The translations under genes and the position numbers were made by a program. This document shows, piece by piece, positions 41,889 to 49,833 of a stretch of 59,180 bases of DNA. The notes below the pieces were generated by a model that searched no databases, was not told where the DNA came from, and saw only the letters and a program-made list of their open reading frames with translations. This DNA is from a bacterium (GTDB lineage: Bacteria; Pseudomonadota; Alphaproteobacteria; Acetobacterales; Acetobacteraceae), in the NCBI GenBank assembly GCA_026224825.1, contig JAMFRO010000027.1, positions 1-59,180 of the forward strand, written 5' to 3'. Each line of letters starts with the position of its first letter. The first letter of the stretch is position 1.

Positions 41889-42269
41889 ATGCGGCCGCAG
41901 CCTTTGATTACGGTACGAGATGTCGAGGCCAGCAGCCTATGGTATCAGAAATTGCTCGGCTGCCAAAGCCGGCACGGGGGTGCTGCTTATGACCGGCTGG
42001 AAAAAGACGGGCAAACGATCCTGCAACTGCATCATCGCGATATGCGGGAGCACGGGCTTGATACGCCGGATGACACGCAACCCGGCCGTGGCATCATCCT
42101 GTGGTTCAGCACCGACACGTTCGATGCCGATATCGAGCGGGCGCGCGGCCTTGGCGTCGATTTCATCGATGAGCGCCGGTTCAACGCCAATGCCCGGCAT
42201 GTGGAAAGCTGGATACGGGATCCCGATGGCTATGTCGTCGTCATCTCAGGCCAGGGGGCACATCCTTAA
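41889..42269 (+). CDS. VOC superfamily (glyoxalase/dioxygenase-like) protein
   Basis: A 126-residue single-domain protein of the vicinal oxygen chelate fold: LITVRDVEASSLWYQKLLGCQSRHGGAAYDRLEKDG, then LQLHHRD and the second module with FDADIERARGLGVDFIDE and WIRDPDGYVVVIS. Candidate metal ligands are His in LQLHH and the acidic residue near the end, but the set is not complete enough to name a reaction. ATG 41889 has a GGAGAGAG site. It converges with the MetI-like gene: the two stop codons share TTAA (42266-42269). Confidence 0.78.
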   Translation: MRPQPLITVRDVEASSLWYQKLLGCQSRHGGAAYDRLEKDGQTILQLHHRDMREHGLDTPDDTQPGRGIILWFSTDTFDADIERARGLGVDFIDERRFNANARHVESWIRDPDGYVVVISGQGAHP

Positions 42270-42931
42270 ATCCGCTTGTCCAGCCGGCGGACGACGAAAT
42301 TGCCGGTGAATTGCACGAGTTGCACGAAGATGACGATCAGCACGATGGTGAAAACCATCACATCCGTTTCGTATCTGTAATATCCATAGCGGATGGCGAA
42401 GTCGCCGATGCCGCCGCCACCCACCAGACCCGCCACGGTGGAGTAGGAGAAAAAACTGACGGTGAGGATGGTGATCGCATTGGCGAGGCCCGAGCGGGCT
42501 TCCCGGTACAGCACTTTCCACACGATCTGCCGCCGCGAGGCACCCATGGATTGTGCCGCCTCCACCACGCCGCGATTTACATCGAGCAAGGTCTGCTCAA
42601 CGAAACGTGCGAAATACGGCACGGAGTTGACGACCATGGGCACCGTGGCGGCGGTGGTGCCGAGTGCCGTGCCGACGATGAGCCGGGTGACCGGTATCAT
42701 CGCGATCATGAGAATGAGAAAGGGAAAGGAGCGGACCAGGTTGACGCTGGCGTTGATAAAGAAATAGGTCCGTGGCGCTGATGCGAAGGAGCCGGACCGG
42801 GTGAGGAACAGCAATGTGCCGAGCGGCGTGCCGAACAGCACCGCACAGGGGATGGTGATAACCAGCATGAACAGGCTCTGGCCGAGCGCCTGCACGATGT
42901 CCGGCCAGGCGTTGGCGATGTCATTCCACAT
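42266..42931 (-). CDS. metI: MetI-like ABC importer permease
   Basis: A 221-residue inner-membrane protein with five predicted helices, the normal size for the methionine permease MetI. The ATPase-docking EAA loop is VVEAAQSMGASRRQIVWKVL near residue 145. It forms the channel with MetN-type ATPases and receives substrate from the MetQ-like lipoprotein encoded 9 bp upstream. No ATPase gene is in this operon; the only MetN-like one in the window is at 57192-57971. In this island the substrate may be an organosulfur compound other than methionine. Confidence 0.87.
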   Translation of the reverse strand: MWNDIANAWPDIVQALGQSLFMLVITIPCAVLFGTPLGTLLFLTRSGSFASAPRTYFFINASVNLVRSFPFLILMIAMIPVTRLIVGTALGTTAATVPMVVNSVPYFARFVEQTLLDVNRGVVEAAQSMGASRRQIVWKVLYREARSGLANAITILTVSFFSYSTVAGLVGGGGIGDFAIRYGYYRYETDVMVFTIVLIVIFVQLVQFTGNFVVRRLDKRI

Positions 42932-42940
42932 ATTCGGGCT

Positions 42941-43771
42941 CTAGCTGTTGAATTTATCGAGGAAGATCACCGCGCCACCATATTTGGAACGGTAGAAATT
43001 CTTGATCGCATCGCTGGCATAGGCGTTTTGCAGCGCCTTGATCTTTGGTGTGTTTTCGAGGCCGCGCGTGACCGCGACGATGCCTTTATAAGGGCTGTTG
43101 GCAACATCCAGCGAATCCACCGCGAGCGCATCCTTCACCGGGTCCAGCCCGACCTGCATGGCGTAGAGGGAGAACAGGAAGGCGACGTCGACATCCTGAT
43201 AGGTCTGCTGCAGCATCTGCTGGTCGACCTGCACGAACCTGAAATGATGCGGGTTGGCTGCAATATCATCGACACTCGCATGGATGACATCAATGCCGGG
43301 GCGCAGGCTGAGCAGGCCATGCTCCTGCAACATGAACAAGGCGCGGCCGTTATTGGCGGGGTCGACCGGAATGCCGAACAAGGCGCCGTCCGGCACCTGC
43401 GTCAGGGATTTGTATTTTTTTGAGTACAGGCCCGAAGGTGTGTAGATTGTGTAGAAGGCGCGCACGATATTTTTCAAACCGTGATCGAGCACGAACTGGT
43501 CGAAATAGGCTTCGTGTTGGAAGGCATTGGCGTCGGCCTGGCCGGAATCCACCATTTCATTGGGCTGGACGATATCGTTGATATCCACCCATTGCAGCGT
43601 GAACCCCTGGGCGGCGAGTTCAGCCTTGAGGATCGGCTCCAACTCTCCGTTGAAGCCGATGTCGCTCATGATGAATTTCAGCGTGGTATCCGCGGCGGCT
43701 GCATGTTTTTTGCAGCCGCCGAGGGCAAGAAAGGGAAGCCCCGCGCATAGAGCATTGCGTCTCGTTAACAT
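42941..43771 (-). CDS. metQ: MetQ/NlpA-family substrate-binding lipoprotein
   Basis: A 276-residue periplasmic binding lipoprotein. The signal peptide ends with the lipobox LALGGC, so Cys20 would be lipidated. The mature part follows the NlpA pattern: LKFIMSDIGFNGELEPILKAELAAQGFTLQWVDINDIVQPNEMVDSG, NAFQHEAYFDQF, and DGALFGIPVDPANNGRAL. Family members bind methionine or similar compounds. A good AAGGAAGCCCC site precedes the ATG. It lies 15 bp after the TonB receptor and 9 bp before the permease, giving a receptor-binding protein-permease operon that spans both membranes. Confidence 0.88.
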   Translation of the reverse strand: MLTRRNALCAGLPFLALGGCKKHAAAADTTLKFIMSDIGFNGELEPILKAELAAQGFTLQWVDINDIVQPNEMVDSGQADANAFQHEAYFDQFVLDHGLKNIVRAFYTIYTPSGLYSKKYKSLTQVPDGALFGIPVDPANNGRALFMLQEHGLLSLRPGIDVIHASVDDIAANPHHFRFVQVDQQMLQQTYQDVDVAFLFSLYAMQVGLDPVKDALAVDSLDVANSPYKGIVAVTRGLENTPKIKALQNAYASDAIKNFYRSKYGGAVIFLDKFNS

Positions 43772-43786
43772 GGGGCTTCCTTTTGA

Positions 43787-46123
43787 CTAGAACTTATAGT
43801 CGACGGTGGCGTACAGACCGAAACCCTGGCCAGGGTAGACGTTGGCCGTGGTGGCGTTGGCCGTGAGCGATGGTTGAACAACCGCCGTGTATTTGGTGTT
43901 GGTGAGGTTGGTGATGCTACCCGAGACCAGCCAGCCCTTCTTATCCGCACGCTGCTGCTGCCAGCCCGCGGTCAGCCCATAAACCACATAAGGCGCGGTC
44001 CGGACGGAGTTTACGTAGGAGGTATATGTACCCGAGGACACGGTGGCATCGACATTGGCGAAGGCACCATTGGCGGCGTCGAACGCCAGTTCGGCCTGGT
44101 AATATTCCTCCGGTATACCGGGCTCTGTCTGGTTGCTCAGGTTATAGTACGGGGTGGTGCTAAGCAGACCTTTGTTGCCGAATTTGAACTTATACCAATC
44201 GAATACCTGCACGAAATGCAGGCGATTGACGCCATTCGTGTTGCCGAAATAATCCCCGCTGCCGCCGCTCTGCCACAGCACGGTATCCAAATCCGCTTCC
44301 ACGCCTTCATGAGTCGCACTTGGGGCGTTGATCGTGGTCGAGGCGGCGAGAGCCGGATCGTAAATGGTGAGCAATTCGTCAGAGACGCTGGAGTAGAAGA
44401 AATCCGCGCTGCCCTCGAATATGCCGTAATGGCCACGCAATCCGATTTCCGCGGTATCCGCCTGCTGATTCTTCAGAGGAAGTACCTGGTCCGGGATGAG
44501 GTTTCCGTTCGCCCTCACTGCGCCAACCGTCCAGTCATTGACACCGCCGGCCCAATCCTCGCGCGGCTCAATATTGCCACCGTAGGAGGCGAAGACCTGC
44601 AGATCAGGGTCCACATCCCAACGCACGCCGACACGCGGAATGAGATTCGTCTCGGAGCTCTTGAATCTCGCGGTGGTCTCTCCCCAGCCAGTGCCGTTAT
44701 AGGTGATGGCCTGGGTGTTGAAATTGCGCGGCGTATTGACGATGGCACCGCCAAGAGTCAGCCAGACATTTTTAACGGCTTCAAAATTATCGGTGATCAG
44801 TGCCGTCTGGTCCGTGGAGCCGTTGAACTTGTTCTGGTACAGAACCTGACCTGCGGTTACCTTGGTATTACCAAGATAATTGGCAACCGTACCCGCCGTG
44901 CCCCATGGCGAATTGGCATTCGCATAGGCCTCTTCCTTCACATCGCCATAAATATCGTCAGACCAATAGGCCGCAGCCGTAAACTCATTGCCAAAGCCAA
45001 AGACATCAGCCGTGTTGTCGTATTTGATCTGCGCGGCGATATTGCCATAATCCCATTTCGCGAGGAGCGGAAAGCCTGAGGTTCCAGTACCCGGGCCGAT
45101 GATGATCGGGAAATCCTGATAGGCGAGGCCAATCTCGATATTCTGCGAATCGCCGACGCGGATCTTGGTGACATCACCGATGAGATAGGAGCCCGGCTGG
45201 ACGCGCTTGTAATTGGCTTCAACAGCCGTCGGGTTGGCCTGGTTCGGCTTGTCGCTTTCGATCTGCTGAAGTGACAGCGCACCCGGGCCGTAGAACAGCT
45301 CTTTACCGTAACGGAAGTACACGCGCGTCTCAACATCCGGCGTGAACTGGTAGCCGAGATTGGCAATGAAATGCTGCGCCGAGGCAGAGGAATGATCCTG
45401 CCAGCCGTTCTGGCTTTCGCCGATCACGTTGACATAATAATCCCAGTTGCCAACCACGCCGCCAGTAGCAGCAGAGCCCTTGATGTAGCCATAAGAGCCA
45501 ATTTCCGCGCGAACCTCGGTATAGGGCGCGGTGCGGCCGGTGTTGGTGTGGTAGTCGATGGTGCCGCCGAGCGCCAGATCACCGGTGGTGAAGGCGTTAT
45601 CGCTGCGCAGAATCTCGGTGAAGCTCAACCCCTGCGGGTCAAAAAGCTCGTAGGGTGTGCCTGAAGGTGTGGTCACCGGCAGATCGTCGAACTCGTACTT
45701 GATACCGTTGCGGAAATAGCCGACGCCGTTGTTTACACCGGAGCCGCGAATGGAGACCTTGATGGAGTCGAAGCCGGCAGCACCAGTTGCGGCGGCGATG
45801 ACACCCGGCTGTAGCTTGAGCAGATCCGCATTGGTCTGCACGCGGCCTTTGGCGACCACCGCACTGTCAACCACGCTGAAACCGCCTGGAAGTTTGCTGA
45901 GCTTGGCCTTTGCTGCGGCTGCGCCGGAATGACCTTTCACGATCACCTCCTGCAATTGCGGCGTGGCGGATGTTGGGGCCACCTGCTGCGCACGCGCAGC
46001 GGCACCAGCCAACACCAGACCGATGGTGCTGAGCGCCAAGGGAAGATTCAGCCATTTGGCCTTAAGCCGCGATGCTCGTGCGGCTGAAGCACCAGGCACT
46101 GAAAGAAGATGTAAGCGTGACAT
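43787..46123 (-). CDS. TonB-dependent outer-membrane receptor
   Basis: About 778 residues. The N-terminal export signal lies around residues 25-45 (LNLPLALSTIGLVLAGAAARAQ). A TonB-box-like segment LQEVIVKG follows, then the plug domain (about 75-190: FSVVDSAVVAKGRVQTNADLLKLQPGV...IRGSGVNNGVGYFRNGI) and a 22-strand barrel to the terminal aromatic (YATVDYKF). It takes up a scarce ligand using ExbBD-TonB energy. ATG 46123 with AAAGGAATAAC is better than the upstream start at 46159. The operon partners MetQ and MetI suggest an organosulfur ligand rather than a siderophore. A dyad-rich AT segment lies 60-90 bp upstream. Confidence 0.92.
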   Translation of the reverse strand: MSRLHLLSVPGASAARASRLKAKWLNLPLALSTIGLVLAGAAARAQQVAPTSATPQLQEVIVKGHSGAAAAKAKLSKLPGGFSVVDSAVVAKGRVQTNADLLKLQPGVIAAATGAAGFDSIKVSIRGSGVNNGVGYFRNGIKYEFDDLPVTTPSGTPYELFDPQGLSFTEILRSDNAFTTGDLALGGTIDYHTNTGRTAPYTEVRAEIGSYGYIKGSAATGGVVGNWDYYVNVIGESQNGWQDHSSASAQHFIANLGYQFTPDVETRVYFRYGKELFYGPGALSLQQIESDKPNQANPTAVEANYKRVQPGSYLIGDVTKIRVGDSQNIEIGLAYQDFPIIIGPGTGTSGFPLLAKWDYGNIAAQIKYDNTADVFGFGNEFTAAAYWSDDIYGDVKEEAYANANSPWGTAGTVANYLGNTKVTAGQVLYQNKFNGSTDQTALITDNFEAVKNVWLTLGGAIVNTPRNFNTQAITYNGTGWGETTARFKSSETNLIPRVGVRWDVDPDLQVFASYGGNIEPREDWAGGVNDWTVGAVRANGNLIPDQVLPLKNQQADTAEIGLRGHYGIFEGSADFFYSSVSDELLTIYDPALAASTTINAPSATHEGVEADLDTVLWQSGGSGDYFGNTNGVNRLHFVQVFDWYKFKFGNKGLLSTTPYYNLSNQTEPGIPEEYYQAELAFDAANGAFANVDATVSSGTYTSYVNSVRTAPYVVYGLTAGWQQQRADKKGWLVSGSITNLTNTKYTAVVQPSLTANATTANVYPGQGFGLYATVDYKF

Positions 46124-46183
46124 GTTATTCCTTTGTTCATGACCCAGACATGCAATCACGGTGTCCTATGTGATCGCCGCCCA

Positions 46184-46212
46184 ATTATCAATAGTATTCC
46201 TATTAAGATAAT
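46184..46212. promoter_or_regulatory. Large AT-rich dyad upstream of the TonB receptor operon
   Basis: ATTATC-AATAG-TATTC-CTATT-AA-GATAAT is a long dyad interrupted by two bases. In the gene direction it includes TCTTAATAGGAATA (46208-46195), nearly the same as TCTTAAATAGGAATA (54459-54473) before the other sulfur operon. It is probably a shared operator. Confidence 0.55.
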
Positions 46213-46282
46213 ATTTTTTAAAGTGAGGCTGGGGATGCCTGGGAGGATAGAAAAGCGAAGAACATGCTTTGTAACATCTCTA

Positions 46283-46376
46283 CCGTAAAAAATTTTGTGC
46301 CCGCCAGCGCCGGTACAGCAAAACCATCATTGCCGCGGTGGCTTATGTGGCATTTTCGCCGCAAAAAAATTTTACG
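46283..46376. other. Intergenic segment with AT-rich inverted arms
   Basis: CCGTAAAAAATTTTGTG (46283-46299) and CGCAAAAAAATTTTACG (46360-46376) are imperfect inverted copies about 60 bp apart, in the 271-bp gap between the fused peptide-transporter ATPase gene and the TonB receptor. The GC-rich interior could fold. They may end ATPase transcription or shape the promoter region; I see no known riboswitch or coding sequence here. Confidence 0.3.
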
Positions 46377-46394
46377 TCCGCATCCCAGATTTAC

Positions 46395-48011
46395 CTACGC
46401 CGCGGCCACCGCCGAAACATCAAGCACCGGAATCGCCTCCAGCAGCAGTTTGGTGTATTCATGCCGGGGTGCGGAAAAAATCGTTTCGGCTTTGCCGCTT
46501 TCAACGATCTCACCTTGGTTCATCACCACAACCTCATCGCTCATACGGCGAATAACGCCGAGATCATGCGAGATGAAGAGACAGGCGATATTCAACTTCT
46601 GCTTGATTTCACGCAAGAGATCGAGAATTTGTGCTTGCACCGAGACGTCGAGTGCGGAGACCGGTTCATCGCAAACCAGCACGGCGGGGTTGGGTGCCAA
46701 GGCCCGTGCAATGGCCACGCGCTGGCGTTGGCCGCCGGAGAGTTCAAGCGGCCGGCGCTTGAGATGCTCTTCGCCCAGGCGCACGAGTTCCAGCAGTTCT
46801 ATGGCGCGCGCGCGGCGCTGCGGCGCATTTTTATAGCCGGCAACCGCAAGCGCCTCGCCCAATACGGACTCAACGGTATAACGCGGATCGAACGAGCTCA
46901 GCGGGTCCTGAAACACAACCTGCACGCGCCGGCGCGCGGCACGGCGATCTGCTGACGAGAGCGTCTGCCAGGGCCGGCCCTGGAACAGGACTTCGCCTGC
47001 GTCAGCTTGTTCCAACCCCAATATGATTCGTGTGAGCGTGGTCTTGCCGGAGCCGGAGCTGCCGACGATGCCGAGCGTCTGCCCGGCACGCAAAGCGAGC
47101 GAGGCATTTGCCACGGCGCTACGCAATTGACCATCCGGCCCCTTGAAGGATTTCGAAACGCCGCGCACTTCGATTTCAATTTCCGCAGGCGCGCGCGCGG
47201 CCGTGGAAACCACGATCTTGTCATGCGCATGCACTGTTGCGGCGGCGGCGATGAGGGAGCGCGTATAAGGGTGCTGCGGGTTGCGCAGGATCTGCTGTGT
47301 CGGCCCGGTTTCAACAATCCGGCCGCTCTCCATCACCGCAACGCGGTCCGCCAGCCGGGCCGCCACCGCGAGATCGTGGCTGACGATGAGGATTGCGGTA
47401 TTGCGCGCGCGCAGTTGCGCCAGCAGGTCCAGCACCTGCGTCTGCACCACGGCATCCAACGCCGTGGTCGGCTCATCGGCGATGAGCAATTCCGGGTCGC
47501 AGGCAATGGCGGAGGCGATGAGCGCGCGTTGGCGCAAGCCCCCTGAGAGCTCGTACGGGTGTTGTGCCGCGCGCAGCTCCGGTTCCGGCACGCCAACATC
47601 GCGCAACAACTCGATGACACGCGCCTGCCGCGCCGCCCGCGTAAGCCTCTTGTGCAGGCGCAAGGGTTCGTCGATCTCACGCCCGACGGTGCGCAGCGGG
47701 TCGAGCGAGCCCAGCGCGTCCTGCAGCACGAAGCCGATGCGCCCGCCACGGATCTGGCGCCATTGCGCCTCGCCGAAACGCCTTATATCGGCGCCATCGA
47801 ATTCCAGCCGCGATGCGTTGACCACACCGCCTGCGAGCCCAACCACGGTGCGCAAGGTAACGCTCTTGCCGCAGCCGGATTCGCCGATGAGCGCCAGGCA
47901 TTCGCCGCGCGCGACCGTAAAGGAGATGCCACGCACCACCTGTTCACGCCCGCCGGGAAAATCGACGCGCAGGTCTTCAACCGCCAGAAGCGGCGCCAAA
48001 GATGCGGGCAT
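46395..48011 (-). CDS. Fused DppD-DppF-type ABC importer ATPase
   Basis: A 538-residue protein made of two complete peptide-transporter ATPase domains. Domain 1 (about 8-255) has Walker A GESGCGKSV, signature ELSGGLRQR and Walker B ELLIADEPTTALD. Domain 2 (about 275-520) has Walker A GSSGSGKTT, signature ELSGGQRQR and Walker B VLVCDEPVSALD. In Dpp/Opp systems these are usually two proteins; fusion fixes a 1:1 pair. The frame remains open to 48110, but ATG 48011 overlaps the permease stop by one base (TGATG) and gives a normal start. It is the last gene of the operon that begins with the DszC-like enzyme at 54225. Confidence 0.92.
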   Translation of the reverse strand: MPASLAPLLAVEDLRVDFPGGREQVVRGISFTVARGECLALIGESGCGKSVTLRTVVGLAGGVVNASRLEFDGADIRRFGEAQWRQIRGGRIGFVLQDALGSLDPLRTVGREIDEPLRLHKRLTRAARQARVIELLRDVGVPEPELRAAQHPYELSGGLRQRALIASAIACDPELLIADEPTTALDAVVQTQVLDLLAQLRARNTAILIVSHDLAVAARLADRVAVMESGRIVETGPTQQILRNPQHPYTRSLIAAAATVHAHDKIVVSTAARAPAEIEIEVRGVSKSFKGPDGQLRSAVANASLALRAGQTLGIVGSSGSGKTTLTRIILGLEQADAGEVLFQGRPWQTLSSADRRAARRRVQVVFQDPLSSFDPRYTVESVLGEALAVAGYKNAPQRRARAIELLELVRLGEEHLKRRPLELSGGQRQRVAIARALAPNPAVLVCDEPVSALDVSVQAQILDLLREIKQKLNIACLFISHDLGVIRRMSDEVVVMNQGEIVESGKAETIFSAPRHEYTKLLLEAIPVLDVSAVAAA

Positions 48012-48904
48012 CAGCGGCGGCCTTCGCTGCGGCGAATAAGATCGCGGCCGAGTGTGGCGATGGAGAGCACCGTGAGCGTAATGACACCCGCCGCAGCCGC
48101 CGCAACCCACCAGGCATTCAGCACATAGTCACGGTCAATCGCCAGCATGCCGCCCCAATTGGGCGCCGGTGGCGGCGCGCCAAGGCCGAGAAAGCTCAAC
48201 GTCGCAACGGCTGAAATCTTGATGCCGATTTGAAGCGGCAACAGCACCAGCACCGGCTTGATCGCATTCGGCAGCACATGGCGCAGCACGACATGCCAGC
48301 GCCGCAAACCGAGCGTGAGGGCGGCCTCCACAAACGGCGCACGGCGCAGGACAAGCGACTGGGCACGCACCTGGCGCACGCAGTTCGACAGGCCCGCAAA
48401 ACCGAGGCCGAACAGCAACGTCGACATGCTGGCCCCCCAGAAGGCGATGATGACCAGTATAAGCAGGATTTCCGGAACGGATTGCAAAATATCCGAAATG
48501 CGCATGACGATATTGTCGATCCAGCGCGGGCCCAGCCCGGCGAGCAGGCCGAGCAGGCTGCCCACGCTGGTTGTCAGCAAGGCGGCACCGAGGCCGAGCA
48601 GGAGCGATGAGCGCGTGGCATGCACCAGGCGCGAAAACACGTCCCGGCCGTTTTCATCGGTGCCCAGAATATGGTCCAGACTAGGTGCCGCGAAAATATG
48701 ACTTGGGTCCGTGGCCAACGGGTCAGTGGGCGCCAGGATATTCGGAAATATACCGGCAAACACCAGGACAGCCAGGAATATCGCCGAGATTGCCAGCCCT
48801 GGCCTGATATCCGCGGCGATAACGCGGCGCAGCGCCGCATGCCCCGGCAGGAGACGCGCCGGCGGCAGCCCGCCGGCGGAGATGCTGTGATCTGTGGCGC
48901 TCAT
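48011..48904 (-). CDS. DppC/OppC-type ABC importer permease
   Basis: A 297-residue inner-membrane permease. The N-terminal cytosolic tail is followed by a first helix (LAISAIFLAVLVFAGIFP) and the conserved periplasmic segment ILGTDENGRDVFSRLVHATRSSLLLG, a signature of DppC/OppC. The EAA loop for ATPase docking is PFVEAALTLGLRRWHVVLRHVLPNA. Five to six helices are predicted. Its ATG overlaps the DppB-type stop (TAATG), and its TGA overlaps the ATPase start. Confidence 0.92.
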   Translation of the reverse strand: MSATDHSISAGGLPPARLLPGHAALRRVIAADIRPGLAISAIFLAVLVFAGIFPNILAPTDPLATDPSHIFAAPSLDHILGTDENGRDVFSRLVHATRSSLLLGLGAALLTTSVGSLLGLLAGLGPRWIDNIVMRISDILQSVPEILLILVIIAFWGASMSTLLFGLGFAGLSNCVRQVRAQSLVLRRAPFVEAALTLGLRRWHVVLRHVLPNAIKPVLVLLPLQIGIKISAVATLSFLGLGAPPPAPNWGGMLAIDRDYVLNAWWVAAAAAGVITLTVLSIATLGRDLIRRSEGRR

Positions 48905-49833
48905 TACTTCTCTACCCTTGGATCGATGATGACATAAGTAAGATCGATGATGATATTCACAACGACATTGACGAGCGTGGCGAGCAAGGCGATGCCCAGC
49001 ACCAGCGGCACGTCTCTATTTGTTGCCGAATCGGACATAAGGCGCCCGAGCCCCTGGCGGTTGAACACCGTTTCCACAACCACCGCCTGAGACAGCAGCC
49101 CGGCGAAGAGCACGCCGGCGATGGTGAGTGTGGGGATGAGCGCATGACGCAGCGCATGGCCGAGCCGCACCGCGCTATCGGACAGACCGCGCGTGCGGGC
49201 GGTAACGATGAAGGGCTGTTCAAGGATCTCTTCAAGCTCACGGCGCAGCACCTGGCTGAGCCTGGCGGCAATGGGCAGCGCCAGTGTGAGGATGGGCAGG
49301 ATGATGGAGGTCCAGCCTTGCGTGCTGGAGGAGGGGAAAAGATGCAGGCTGAAGGAGAAGGCCAGCAGCAACAACAGGCCCAGGATGAAATCAGGTATGG
49401 AGGCCAGCGTCACCTCGATGAAATCGAACCATCCGGTGAGCCAGCGCGCGCGCTTTGCCGTACTCACCGCCAGGACAAGGGCGACGCCAAGCGCCAGCGG
49501 TATCGCCCCCAGAATGAGTTTCGCGCTGGCACCGATCTGCTGGCCGATAAGATGCGCCACCGGCGCGTGCAGCCTGTAGGACTCTCCGAAATTACCGTGC
49601 AGCAGGCGCAGGAGATAATGAAAATATTGCGTATGCATCGGCTCATTGAAGCCGTATTCACTGCGGATCAACGCCAGCACCGCCGGTGTCGGCAAGGCTT
49701 CCGGGCTGCCGAGCACGGTGATCGCCGGATCGCCCGGGGTCAGGTTGATCGCCACGAAGATGATTGTCGCCGTGGCCCATAGCACGAAAGCCCCGGCGGC
49801 CAGGCGCCAGGCAAGATATTTCAAATGCTTCAC
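48904..49833 (-). CDS. DppB/OppB-type ABC importer permease
   Basis: A 309-residue inner-membrane permease with six helices. The first helix (AAGAFVLWATATIIFVAINLTPGDP) and the following ITVLGSPEALPTPAVLALIRSEYGFNEPMHTQY segment are typical of DppB. The EAA-type loop reads FIVTARTRGLSDSAVRLGHALRHALIP. The start is GTG at 49833, overlapping the binding-protein stop by 4 nt (GTGA). Family members carry peptides, nickel, glutathione or other small solutes; here an organosulfur compound is suggested by the two flavoenzymes in the operon. Confidence 0.92.
   Translation of the reverse strand: MKHLKYLAWRLAAGAFVLWATATIIFVAINLTPGDPAITVLGSPEALPTPAVLALIRSEYGFNEPMHTQYFHYLLRLLHGNFGESYRLHAPVAHLIGQQIGASAKLILGAIPLALGVALVLAVSTAKRARWLTGWFDFIEVTLASIPDFILGLLLLLAFSFSLHLFPSSSTQGWTSIILPILTLALPIAARLSQVLRRELEEILEQPFIVTARTRGLSDSAVRLGHALRHALIPTLTIAGVLFAGLLSQAVVVETVFNRQGLGRLMSDSATNRDVPLVLGIALLATLVNVVVNIIIDLTYVIIDPRVEK

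Noticed and set aside
46124..46394. A SAM, cobalamin or TPP riboswitch upstream of the TonB receptor/MetQ operon
   Set aside because: I looked for the conserved cores (for example the B12 box or SAM-II pseudoknot pattern) and did not find them; only AT-rich dyads are visible. A covariance-model scan would be decisive.
46395..48110. Cys/Gly/His-rich start (48110) of the fused ATPase
   Set aside because: It lies inside the upstream permease gene in another frame, while ATG 48011 overlaps the permease stop in the manner used throughout the operon.
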